64,000 nucleotides of DNA. Source: Cryobacterium sp. Y82. Its GTDB lineage: Bacteria > Actinomycetota > Actinomycetes > Actinomycetales > Microbacteriaceae. This document shows positions 25,525 to 33,032 of this stretch, in pieces. The stretch covers positions 1 to 64,000 of the forward strand of contig NZ_PJJJ01000037.1 in assembly GCF_002929495.1 (NCBI RefSeq). The letters run 5' to 3'. Made by a program: the position numbers and the translations under genes. The notes beneath the pieces were generated by a model. The model made no database searches, was not told the DNA's origin, and saw only the letters and a program-made list of their open reading frames with translations. Position 1 is the first letter of the stretch. Every line of letters begins with the position of its first letter.

Positions 25525-27438
25525 TCAGGCGGCGCTCCCGGATTCATCCATTTCGACGACGTCGAGCCGCACGACCTCCTCGTCACGACCACGCTCGACA
25601 TCAGCCGGCACCAACACCGGCGTGAGCGGCGCGGATGCTGGTGTCTGCAGTTGCCGGTTGGGCAGTGCTCGGAACGGAGCGATCGCGCCGCCCTGCACGA
25701 TCCAGAACGCTCCGTCCGCGGCTTCCCGCACGTCTTGCGGAGGGATGACGTAGGTGTGTTGGGCGCGGGCGCTGCCGAGCTCTTCGCCGGTGGCGCGGCC
25801 GGCGGATTCCATCCGCATCACCGTCCCGGCATACTTCACCACCTCTTCCGGGTCTTTGGACCGGCCAAAGATCAGCGCCGCGCCACTCGTGAGTGCACGG
25901 CGCCGGCGGACCTCATCGTTAGACAGACCGGCCGGGCTCTGCGTCGCGAGGACTAGGCCGACGCCGGCGCTGCGCGCCGTCTCAAACAGGCTCCCCGCGG
26001 TATCACCCGGGTCCTGCGCACCCGTCACCAGCTGGGGGAACTCGTCAACGATGACGACCACCGGGGACTTGTCGCGGCGCTCCAACCGGGTGGCGAGAAA
26101 GTTCCGCAAGTCCAGCAGGAGCAGATCACCCAGCCGCGCCTGAGCATCGTCGACCGGCGACAGCGGAATGACCGTCACGTCAGCTTTCGGCGCGTTGTAA
26201 GACCAGCCGTCCTGGCCGATCCAGCGTTGCATCGGCCGCAGCGCCACAAGCAGGCTCTGCAACGCCCGTGCTCCCGCGGTCGACCCGTCTCGCTCGACAC
26301 GCTTGTTGATCAGCGGCAGGTCGTCTGTGTCGTCTACGAACCGGGCTGGGTAGGTCCGCCGCTCGCGCAGGTCGGCGATGCTGCGCAGCGGAGACCTGCC
26401 TTGCACCATTTGCAGCACCCCACGAATCTCATCGAGATAATGCTGGTTGGCACCATCAGGGACAGGCATCAGTCGCATCAGCTTCGCCGTGATCTGGTCG
26501 CCGGTGCCGTTGAACAGGTTCCACGTACCGCCGGTTGTCGCCGTCCGGCCGTAAGTCTGCGCCACGGCGACCAGATTCTCGGCGTCAGCCGGGTCACCTT
26601 TCGCGTCTATAACGAACACGGGCCACCCGTATTCCAATGCACACAGCACGAGTCCGTTGATCAGGACGGTTTTGCCGCTGCCGGACTCAGCGATGATCAG
26701 TGCCCGCACCGACGATGCCGTCGGCGGCAGCACCAGATATTTGCCGGTGGCATCGACCCAGTCGCGCACGCGGCGCATGTCATAGAAGCGGTCAGCAAGG
26801 GTCCGAACTGTCACCCGGCTCGTCACCCCGAACGCCTGCCGCTGATCTCCCACAGCCAGCGGTACGGTGACCGCTTGGCGAGTGGTGCCGACGATGCGGC
26901 CTGTCTCGGCTTCGAGGCGCACGCCGATGCGGCGGGCCACGCTGCTGTCGGCGGCACGTTTGCGTGCGGTCTCAATCTTCTCCTGCCGCACCACGTTCGA
27001 TACTCGCCGGGACCGCACCTGCTCGGCGATCTTCCGCCGCCGCAACGACCACGCTGCCGGCAGCAACAGCACACCGGCAAAGAAATTCGCCACCACCCAA
27101 AGACCAAACATCGGCCAAAGCTGCGCCCACCACTCAGCGTCGTCAAAGAACTCGGTCGCGGCCCCCGAACGGATCCAGTCCGCCAGCAGGATTGCCTCCC
27201 ACGTGAGGAGCGCGGCTACGAGGAGGATGCCGACGGTGTTGACTGTCCACTGCCACCGCCACACCACCCAGAACCGGGTCTTCGTCGCGATAACGTCGCC
27301 GGCAATCCGGCTCACCACGACCGGCACGACCAGCGGCAACGCAATCAAGACCATGACGACCGCGAACGCGGCGCCGAGCAGCCGCGCGATCGTGTCGCTG
27401 GTGGCGTCCGTCTCTATCGGAGCGGCCGTGTCGCTCAT
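25525..27438 (-). CDS. type IV coupling protein (TraD/VirD4/TcpA-like)
   Basis: 637 residues from the ATG at 27438. Membrane segments near the N terminus (about 20-50, 65-90, 105-135) precede a large ATPase domain with Walker A IIAESGSGKTVLI (about 260), Walker B VVVIVDEFPQL (about 455) and ATQSPAGLSNDEV. Such hexameric ATPases connect the relaxosome to the secretion channel and pump DNA. Four-base overlap with the replication-relaxation gene upstream. The C-terminal 40 residues are acidic. Confidence 0.87.
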   Translation of the reverse strand: MSDTAAPIETDATSDTIARLLGAAFAVVMVLIALPLVVPVVVSRIAGDVIATKTRFWVVWRWQWTVNTVGILLVAALLTWEAILLADWIRSGAATEFFDDAEWWAQLWPMFGLWVVANFFAGVLLLPAAWSLRRRKIAEQVRSRRVSNVVRQEKIETARKRAADSSVARRIGVRLEAETGRIVGTTRQAVTVPLAVGDQRQAFGVTSRVTVRTLADRFYDMRRVRDWVDATGKYLVLPPTASSVRALIIAESGSGKTVLINGLVLCALEYGWPVFVIDAKGDPADAENLVAVAQTYGRTATTGGTWNLFNGTGDQITAKLMRLMPVPDGANQHYLDEIRGVLQMVQGRSPLRSIADLRERRTYPARFVDDTDDLPLINKRVERDGSTAGARALQSLLVALRPMQRWIGQDGWSYNAPKADVTVIPLSPVDDAQARLGDLLLLDLRNFLATRLERRDKSPVVVIVDEFPQLVTGAQDPGDTAGSLFETARSAGVGLVLATQSPAGLSNDEVRRRRALTSGAALIFGRSKDPEEVVKYAGTVMRMESAGRATGEELGSARAQHTYVIPPQDVREAADGAFWIVQGGAIAPFRALPNRQLQTPASAPLTPVLVPADVERGRDEEVVRLDVVEMDESGSAA

Positions 27439-28172
27439 GCGTGGACCTGCGAGGATTCGCCCCACTCGCTGGTGCTCTCGAGCTCGACCAAAAGGGTGGC
27501 TCTTCCGTGTGCAGTCGCGTGGGCGCCGGCGCCCAGCTCGTCGCCGGTCCAGTACCCGCGTGCGTCGAGGGAGTGTTGGGAAACGAAACGGGGACGGTCG
27601 GTGCGGACCAGGTGCTTGTCAGCCTCCCGCGTCACCGCCCGATCAGCGTCCGCCGTGCAGAAATACGCGATCCGATCAATCCCCTCATGCGCCAAGCGAT
27701 ACGCGTGGCTCTGACAAATCGACTGATACCGCTGCCACGTCTTCGGCGTCAACTCCACCTCCACCAACTCGACAACCCCGTCACGCTCGGCCACCCCATC
27801 GGCCTGATGCTCGCGCACGCTGTTCGGTTTGCGATCCCGCCGCCACGTGAACCCCTGCGCCAGATAGCGCGCCGACACTGTCGCGACCGCTACCTCATGC
27901 CGGGTCGTCTGCCGAAACAGATTCGGCGCCGGCTTCCCAATCGCCAGATACGTGGCCCACACTATCGACCCGTCCCGATACGCCACCCGGCCCCGGTCCA
28001 GCAATCCAGTCCCGATCATCCGCGCCGCCCACTGCTGCGCCCGGCGCAATGACACCGGTTCACCAGCACCCGACAGGGCGCCCAACGCCCACCGCACGGC
28101 GTCCATATCGGCGAGCCGAACAACGTCCAACCACGCCAAAAGTGCCTCGTCGCGCTCCGTCACCTGCACCAT
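27435..28172 (-). CDS. replication-relaxation (MobC-like) protein
   Basis: 245 residues; GGAGG lies seven bases before the ATG at 28172. An N-terminal winged-helix part (ERDEALLAWLDVVRLADMDAVRW) and the central DGVVELVEVELTPKTWQRYQ with a catalytic-looking Glu/Lys pattern match the replication-relaxation family found next to coupling proteins on actinobacterial elements, thought to act at oriT as an accessory or nicking factor. The gene-free, hairpin-rich DNA directly upstream is the natural substrate candidate. No separate relaxase gene was recognised in the window. Confidence 0.75.
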   Translation of the reverse strand: MVQVTERDEALLAWLDVVRLADMDAVRWALGALSGAGEPVSLRRAQQWAARMIGTGLLDRGRVAYRDGSIVWATYLAIGKPAPNLFRQTTRHEVAVATVSARYLAQGFTWRRDRKPNSVREHQADGVAERDGVVELVEVELTPKTWQRYQSICQSHAYRLAHEGIDRIAYFCTADADRAVTREADKHLVRTDRPRFVSQHSLDARGYWTGDELGAGAHATAHGRATLLVELESTSEWGESSQVHA

Positions 28173-28365
28173 CACTCAGCCTCCGAACTGACAACGTTTC
28201 AGCTTTCCAACACGATTCTGCACCCAGCCACCGACACAGCCCCGCATGCCACACCGCACATCGTCCACTTCAACTCATCGACCTCACCGCTTCTGCTCGT
28301 CGTTTTTCTTACCCAATTGCTTCCTACTTCCTGCCGTCGGCTCCCACATTTTCTGCCGGCTTTCC

Positions 28366-28536
28366 CTAGCTTTTCTCGTCACTTTTTTCACTTCTTCTCT
28401 GTCTTCTCTTCTTGTTCTCCCTCTTTTTTTCTTTTCAGTTTTCTTCTTTTGTGTTTTGTACCTCTGTTTTTTTCTTCTACTCTTTTCTTCTCTTTCCCTG
28501 TCCCACCACCACCCCTTTACTTCCCAACCTCCTACA
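28366..28536. repeat. polypyrimidine tract
   Basis: About 170 bp in which the plus strand is overwhelmingly C/T with long T-runs, in stark contrast to the G+C-rich, strand-balanced surroundings. Purines are rare and mostly isolated. It carries no credible gene. It directly abuts the two inverted repeats described next and probably belongs to the same cis-acting region. Confidence 0.8.
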
Positions 28537-28662
28537 CACTGAGGAACGATGGGTGTGGGAGGTTGGGAAGCAAGCGCAGCGAGGGGGCGGCGGTGGGGCA
28601 GGGAAAGAGACCCCATACCTATTCGTTTACCTATTCGCTGCCAGTGAATAGGCAAACGAATA
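28489..28662. other. candidate oriT: two adjacent long inverted repeats
   Basis: The first repeat has perfect-but-one 18-base inner arms (28520-28537 and 28553-28570) and continues outward, after an unpaired segment, with TCTCTTTCCCTG (28489-28500) and its complement (28599-28610). The second has 17-base arms TATTCGTTTACCTATTC (28620-28636) and its near-perfect complement (28646-28662) around a 9-base loop. Large paired hairpins next to relaxation and coupling genes are the hallmark of transfer origins. The nick site itself cannot be placed by eye. Confidence 0.55.
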
Positions 28663-28821
28663 CCTGCCAGCCACTATTAGGTTTGACTCCGTACGGTCTC
28701 AACGCCGTCCACCAAGTGCCTCATGAACGTCGCTACCTCGACTCGGCTCACTCCGCCTGGATCAACGGCAGACGTTACGGCCCGAGGGTTGACGTCATTG
28801 ACTGGCGTATACGCTCATCCT

Positions 28822-29445
28822 GTGGACCTAGATCTTTCAATAGCCCTACTTGCCGGAGGATTCGCCTTGGCTGGCGGTGTCGGTGGCGCCCTCCTCACTG
28901 GCTTGCTCGGCCGCGGAGCAGAAAGGCGGAGGTTGACCGCCGAAGATGAAAGACGGTGGCTGGCGGATCGACGAACTGCGTACGCAAAATTTCTTGCAAT
29001 GTCAGTATCTCTGCACATGGAGATCGACACGATTGGGATATTTCTGCCCACTGAATCGAGGCCGATCAGCGCAGATGACGAGTTGATCCTCGCCGACTTA
29101 TACGAGTACACGAGGATGTGGGAGACCTCCTTGCAGCCGCTGCTCGGTGAAGTCGAACTACTTGCCTCGCCCGAAGTAGTGGATCTCGCGGATCGTGTCT
29201 CTGGTGCACTCCTCGCCGTGACCGCACCGATCGAGTTGAGACTGAACTTCGATGACTATTACCCCGTATGGTTTCAGACACGCGACCTCATTCACGTTCT
29301 TCGAGATGCCATGCGCACGGAACTCGGCCTCCCCAAAATCCTCAAGGTCTTAGCGCCCTTCCCACGTGAAGACGACTGGCCTTGGCTCGATTCACGCCCG
29401 CCTGTTGACTCCTACATCCAAGGGAAACGTCCCAAGGCGCAATAG
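28822..29445 (+). CDS. hypothetical membrane-anchored protein
   Basis: 207 residues from a GTG at 28822 (an upstream frame opens at 28723). One N-terminal membrane segment (about 4-28, IALLAGGFALAGGVGGALLTGLLG) is followed by a positively charged coiled-coil-like helix (RGAERRRLTAEDERRWLADRR) and a mainly helical cytosolic domain. This topology, a tail of about 180 cytosolic residues behind a single anchor, is common in accessory genes of unknown role. It is transcribed away from the candidate oriT. Confidence 0.55.
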   Translation: MDLDLSIALLAGGFALAGGVGGALLTGLLGRGAERRRLTAEDERRWLADRRTAYAKFLAMSVSLHMEIDTIGIFLPTESRPISADDELILADLYEYTRMWETSLQPLLGEVELLASPEVVDLADRVSGALLAVTAPIELRLNFDDYYPVWFQTRDLIHVLRDAMRTELGLPKILKVLAPFPREDDWPWLDSRPPVDSYIQGKRPKAQ

Positions 29446-29555
29446 TCGGGGAACCTACTTTGGCCTACGCGACCAAGCTATCGGTGTGCACACCCTCTCA
29501 GGGGCAAGGTCGGTGATCCGATACGGAAACCCTTCCTCGACGCCATGACATCCGA

Positions 29556-29918
29556 CTAAACGCCGTCGAACCAGCGGACGACGCTGTTGGCGTTGTGAGC
29601 TTGCAGGAGGGCGTCCTCGACGATGCCGGCGAATTGAGCGGCGTCGCGGAGGCCGAGTTCCGCACGGGCGACTCCGGGTGCGCAGCCGGCGCCGCAGCCG
29701 TCTTCACCGTTGCACTGGACGCCGTCGATGACGTTGCCGTGCCAGTTGGCGAGCTGGTCGTAGACCTGGCCCAGCGAGCGCTGCGTGGCGGTCAGGCATC
29801 CGAGCAGCAGGTACGAGTCGTAGGGCCGGTCGATCGCCCGAGTCGCGTGCGCCAAGCTGCGTGCGATGTCGGCGAGCTCGTTCGCCCGGCTGATCAATTC
29901 GCTGTCGTGGTCGTTCAT
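29556..29918 (-). CDS. hypothetical protein following ssb
   Basis: 120 residues from the ATG at 29918 with AAAGGAG upstream. Helical throughout, with a Cys-rich loop (QCNGEDGCGAGCAPG, about residues 68-82) that could bind a metal. It lies 60 bp downstream of ssb in the same direction and is probably co-transcribed. No family recognised. Confidence 0.6.
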   Translation of the reverse strand: MNDHDSELISRANELADIARSLAHATRAIDRPYDSYLLLGCLTATQRSLGQVYDQLANWHGNVIDGVQCNGEDGCGAGCAPGVARAELGLRDAAQFAGIVEDALLQAHNANSVVRWFDGV

Positions 29919-29978
29919 GGTGGTGCTCCTTTCACGAGGTTGTGTGGGTGGGCCGCGCGTGCGGCCCACCCGGGATGG

Positions 29979-30341
29979 CTATTCGGTGTCAGGCTTGGAG
30001 TTACGGCGAACGGTGGCGACGGCCCGGTTGAGGTCGGGGCCGACGTTGTCGGCGTCAATGACGCGGCCGTATTGGCGTGCTTGCTCGTCGCCCCAGCTGT
30101 CGGTGTGCTCGCGGCCAACGACGATCACGGGGTCGCCCTTGTGCAGGGTGGCGGCGACGTTCTGGCCGAGCTCGAACTTGGCTTCCACGAAATGTGTTGT
30201 GGCGGCGTCGTGGGCGAGCCATTTGCCGCCCCGGTATTCGCCGGTGTTTTCGATGACGCGCAGCTTGGTGATCTGGATGCTGCCGGCAGTGACGACTTCG
30301 GGGTCGAGAGCCAGGTTGCCGATGATGGTGCGTGTGGTCAT
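29979..30341 (-). CDS. ssb: single-stranded DNA-binding protein
   Basis: 120 residues from the ATG at 30341 (GGAG upstream). It begins MTTRTIIGNLALDPEV and contains FELGQNVAATLHKGDPVIVVG, the usual SSB OB-fold pattern. The C-terminal acidic tail of housekeeping SSB (DDDIPF type), which recruits partner proteins, is missing. Element-borne SSBs coat the transferred strand and help blunt the SOS response. It is preceded by leader cassette copy C. Confidence 0.85.
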   Translation of the reverse strand: MTTRTIIGNLALDPEVVTAGSIQITKLRVIENTGEYRGGKWLAHDAATTHFVEAKFELGQNVAATLHKGDPVIVVGREHTDSWGDEQARQYGRVIDADNVGPDLNRAVATVRRNSKPDTE

Positions 30342-30420
30342 GAGTGCTTCTCCTTCGATGAGTGCTGCGTTAACGTGCGGTGGGTGTCGTTGGCCTTGGG
30401 TTCTTCGACCAACTGTTTCT

Positions 30421-30575
30421 GGTGCCTTCCGGCGAGAAAATTCGATAGCGAGCGGGAGCTCCGCGAGTGCACAGAATCTCAGACGAAGTGAGGGAGCCTG
30501 CGACCGCGTCTGAGAATCTGGAAACGGTAGGCGCACAGCGATCTATTGTGGTCGGTCGGACAGGTCACAAATTGT
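30421..30575 (-). promoter_or_regulatory. leader cassette copy C (before ssb)
   Basis: Third homologous cassette, minus orientation. Stem arms CAGAATCTCAGACG (plus 30472-30485) and CGTCTGAGAATCTG (30507-30520), 13 of 14 paired; loop CGCGGTCGCAGGCTCCCT on the minus strand; conserved CTCCCGCTCGCTATCGAATT and the small GCC-GGAA-GGC hairpin at about 30427-30436. The promoter-like part (GACC...CACAATAGATCGC) lies around 30540-30570. Confidence 0.7.
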
Positions 30576-30800
30576 GTTCACGCGGTGGCGATGCGCGCCG
30601 ATTGTGGCCGCGATCGGGCGGCATTCGGCGGCCGTTTTGGCAAGTTATCCACAGGCGTTTTTCGCGCGCGCGTACTGTTAATGTTTTGTTTGTCCTGTTA
30701 GTACTGTTAGGGGGGCCGATCACCGGCCCCCTATAGGGCCAGATCTGGCCCCCTATCGGTACGCTAAACGGCCCCCTACGGGGGCCGGTCACCGGCCCCC
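30576..30800. other. candidate replication origin of the element
   Basis: Contains a perfect DnaA box TTATCCACA (30645-30653), an AT-richer stretch with GTACTGTTA repeated (about 30671 and 30700, plus a partial CCTGTTAG copy), and a cluster of G/C palindromes. A 21-base module GGGGGCC-GRTCACC-GGCCCCC occurs at 30711-30731 and again at 30780-30800, with GGCCCCCTA repeats between. It adjoins a Rep-like winged-helix gene and lies upstream of ssb. The last palindrome overlaps the 3' end of that gene. Confidence 0.55.
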
Positions 30801-31204
30801 GAACCTCCGCGCCGAAGCATCGGAATGACGTTGGTTTCGTATCGTCGGTGACCGCCCGGTTTCGCGCTGTCGACGAGCAGATTGAACTCGGCATTGTGGC
30901 CTCGACTGCCGGAGCTGACTCTCTCGATCGCGCCGCTGGCGACGAGTTCTGCAATCGCCCGCTTGACCGAATGATGTGCCGATTCTGATCCGTTGTCAGG
31001 AGCCAGATAGCCCAGGGCGATCGCCGATGATTCGCGGGATGCGAAGTATCGGCGCGGCGGTTGATTGCCGGGGTTGTCGGTGTCGTCCCAGCTTTCCAGT
31101 GCCATGTGCAGCAGCAACCGGGTCGCCGCGTGCCCGAGACCCAAACGCGCAGCCACAAGAACGGCGCCCTTGGCCGCGTATAGGCCCACGCTGCTCTCAC
31201 CCAC
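30776..31204 (-). CDS. winged-helix replication-initiator-like protein
   Basis: 142 residues starting at a GTG (31204). The fold suggested by GHAATRLLLHMALESWDD, YFASRESSAIALGYLAP and SVKRAIAELVASGAIERVSSGSRGHNAEFNLL is a winged helix of the kind found in plasmid Rep proteins and replication regulators: recognition helix, then a wing with a Gly/Arg turn. A longer frame on the same strand is an out-of-frame shadow. Neighbouring iteron-like repeats and a DnaA box support a role in replication; this is inference. Confidence 0.55.
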   Translation of the reverse strand: MGESSVGLYAAKGAVLVAARLGLGHAATRLLLHMALESWDDTDNPGNQPPRRYFASRESSAIALGYLAPDNGSESAHHSVKRAIAELVASGAIERVSSGSRGHNAEFNLLVDSAKPGGHRRYETNVIPMLRRGGSGAGDRPP

Positions 31205-31222
31205 CGGGTCGGGTGCGAGGCG

Positions 31223-31318
31223 TTGCGAGATGGCAGAATTTTAGTATTCTGGTCATAGATCAGATCCTTTGAGGGTGTTCGATCTTTGCCCCGGGGTGCA
31301 ACCCGGGGCTTTTTCTTT
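31223..31318 (+). ncRNA. possible short plus-strand transcript with strong terminator
   Basis: A promoter-like pair TTGCGA (31223) and TATTCT (31245), spacing 16, faces a textbook terminator (GCCCCGGG-GTGCAA-CCCGGGGC then TTTTT, 31288-31314). Nothing between them codes for protein, so an RNA of about 55-65 nt divergent from the Rep-like gene is possible. The CAGAAT...ATTCTG palindrome over the -10 (31233-31250) may be an operator. Confidence 0.35.
31288..31318 (+). terminator. rho-independent terminator (plus strand)
   Basis: An 8-bp perfect G/C stem with a six-base loop followed by TTTTTCTTT. It has no plus-strand protein gene upstream within reach, hence the RNA proposed here. Confidence 0.7.
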
Positions 31319-31367
31319 GGCCTGCCGCCGGCCCGCCGTTTCGGCGCTGGCAGCAGGAGGAGCGGCC

Positions 31368-31577
31368 TCACCGTGTCACGAGGGCGGGTTCGCCGGTTTG
31401 CACTTGGGCGCTCGCCTCAATCCAGGCGATGATTTCGGACCTCTTGTAAAGAACCTTCTTCGGGGTTGGCTTGTAGAACCGGGGCCCGCGTCCGTTATAA
31501 CGCAGCTGAGCCAGACCGCCGACTGTTAGGCCCGTCAGTTCCGCCGCGACAATCGGGAGAACGAATTCTTCACTCAT
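31368..31577 (-). CDS. excisionase/AlpA-like helix-turn-helix protein
   Basis: 69 residues from the ATG at 31577 (GGGAAG eight bases upstream). It contains VAAELTGLTVGGLAQLRYNG and KVLYKRSEIIAWIEA, the MerR-type winged HTH of excisionases and AlpA proteins, with the Tyr-Lys-rich wing FYKPTPKKVLY. Beside an XRE repressor and an integrase it is the probable recombination directionality factor, favouring excision from tRNA-Thr. Confidence 0.75.
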   Translation of the reverse strand: MSEEFVLPIVAAELTGLTVGGLAQLRYNGRGPRFYKPTPKKVLYKRSEIIAWIEASAQVQTGEPALVTR

Positions 31578-31595
31578 CACTACTTCCCTTCGTTG

Positions 31596-31663
31596 ACACG
31601 AGACACTCGTTATCTCGTGTTGCGATCACAATAAAACGTTTTTGACTGTTTGACAAGTGTCAA
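31596..31663. promoter_or_regulatory. divergent operator region between excisionase and XRE repressor
   Basis: Two perfect inverted repeats lie in the divergent promoter: ACACGAGA/TCTCGTGT (31596-31603 and 31613-31620) and TTGACA-AG-TGTCAA (31650-31663). They overlap the likely promoter elements of the plus-strand XRE gene, as expected for autorepression and a switch between integration and excision. Confidence 0.5.
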
Positions 31664-31681
31664 TCCCTGTACGGTGTCGAC

Positions 31682-32281
31682 ATGACAGGTTTTGTGAGGC
31701 AGTCCGGAATTGGCGAGCGGATCCAAGCCATCCGGAAACGGCACGGCATCCGCTCCGCCAAGGACCTCGCCGACCTCATGCCCGGCGGCAACGTCACCGA
31801 GGCGATCCTGCAAAACCTCGAAGCCGGCCGCAAACAAGACCTCTCGGTCAGCCAACTCCTGAACATCTCCCACGCCCTCCGCGTTCCACCGGTTTTTCTC
31901 CTGGCACCGATCGGACGCCCCCAGGACCCGCTCGACCTGGTCAACCTCAGCGATACCTTCGAGGGCATGACCGTCGCTGAATTCGATGCCTGGATCTCCG
32001 GGGAAACGAATGGCACTTACCGGTGGCGTGACCTCACCGAACGCACCGAACGCTCCCAACTCGAAGCGATGCGAGAACTGCTCGCCAGCCTGCGCGAGCG
32101 CCACCGTCTCACCACCAACATGCTCATCGAGGCGCAACTCACGCCGCCCGACGAGGTCAACACCGGTCCTGCGATCTGGGACACCACTCAGGAACGACTT
32201 GCCGAGGCAAACCGGCGTATCGACCAGCTCAGCAGCTATCTCTCTGCCGCGGGCTGGGACCTCGAAGGATGGGTCAAGTAG
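31682..32281 (+). CDS. XRE-family transcriptional regulator
   Basis: 199 residues. The N-terminal HTH (IGERIQAIRKRHGIRSAKDL to LLNISHALRVPPVFLL, about residues 9-77) includes the loop AILQNLEAGRKQDLSVSQLL; a ~120-residue helical C terminus follows, ending in a coiled-coil-like ERLAEANRRIDQLSSYL. It probably represses the divergent excisionase and itself. A diverged paralogue follows at 32360. Confidence 0.8.
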   Translation: MTGFVRQSGIGERIQAIRKRHGIRSAKDLADLMPGGNVTEAILQNLEAGRKQDLSVSQLLNISHALRVPPVFLLAPIGRPQDPLDLVNLSDTFEGMTVAEFDAWISGETNGTYRWRDLTERTERSQLEAMRELLASLRERHRLTTNMLIEAQLTPPDEVNTGPAIWDTTQERLAEANRRIDQLSSYLSAAGWDLEGWVK

Positions 32282-32359
32282 ACCGCTCCGTTCGGACCGA
32301 ATGAGTGTCATCCGCGTGTGAGCCGTCAGTGTGGCGGCCTCCAGTTGTAGTCCGTGCGC

Positions 32360-32931
32360 GTGACGAACTTTCTAGCGCAGGTTGGGATCGGCGACCGCAT
32401 TTATGCGATCCGCAAACAGCACGGCATCCGTTCGGCCAAAGCTCTGGCCGAACTCATCCCCGGCGATAATGTCACCGAATCGATCCTGCAGAATATCGAA
32501 GCAGGCCGCAAAGACGACCTTCTCGTCAGCCAACTGCTCAACATCGCCAAGGCCCTCCGCGTCACGCCGATTTTCCTGCTCGCCCCGATCGCCACACCAT
32601 CGGCCCGGCTCGACATCGCCAACCTCAGCTCGAGCTTCGATGACATGATCGTGGTCCAGTTCGATGACTGGATCTCGGGTGAGCCCGACGGCGCCTACGA
32701 CTGGAACACCCTCGCCGGCCCGCCCAACTGCACGGCATGCGAGAACTGCACGAACGGATCCGTGAGCGCAGGCGACTGGTAGTCAAACTCGATGCAGCGA
32801 TCGACTCAGGCGGAGGCGACTACGCCGGGGACATGACCAAGGGCCGCCTCGAGGATGCTGACCGGCGCATCGCCCAGCTCACGTCCTACTTCGCCTCGGC
32901 GGGTTTGGATCTTGAAGGCTGGGCAGACTAG
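32360..32931 (+). pseudogene. second XRE regulator copy, frameshifted
   Basis: A tandem paralogue of the preceding gene (IGDRIYAIRKQHGIRSAKAL, LLNIAKALRVTPIFLLAP). It is in frame to about 32715, where the reading frame breaks and the open frame ends at 32782. The matching C-terminal half (MRELHERIRERRRLVVKLDA... AGLDLEGWAD) continues in another frame to 32931. One indel near 32715-32735 explains it. Start GTG at 32360 by alignment with the paralogue. Either a true pseudogene or a sequencing error. Confidence 0.7.
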
Positions 32932-33032
32932 CCGCCGCAACGGAGTGTCGGTGGCTGGATGCATCGTTGGATCAGCAACGATAAGTTCCGACCCGTCGGG
33001 CGCAGTCTCGTCGGAGAATCCGAGGTGAACTC

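Noticed and set aside
28246-28655. Several open frames across the polypyrimidine tract, both strands
   Set aside because: They encode Phe/Leu/Ser or Lys/Arg/Glu runs from a C/T-only sequence and lack ribosome-binding sites; the DNA bias explains them.
15122-30575. CRISPR array made of the three leader copies
   Set aside because: The copies are kilobases apart, about 150 bp long and in two orientations; no short regularly spaced repeats exist in the window.
30565-31371. Long minus-strand frame of 268 codons overlapping the winged-helix gene
   Set aside because: Basic, low-order composition; the other frame shows a clear winged-helix protein, so this is a shadow.
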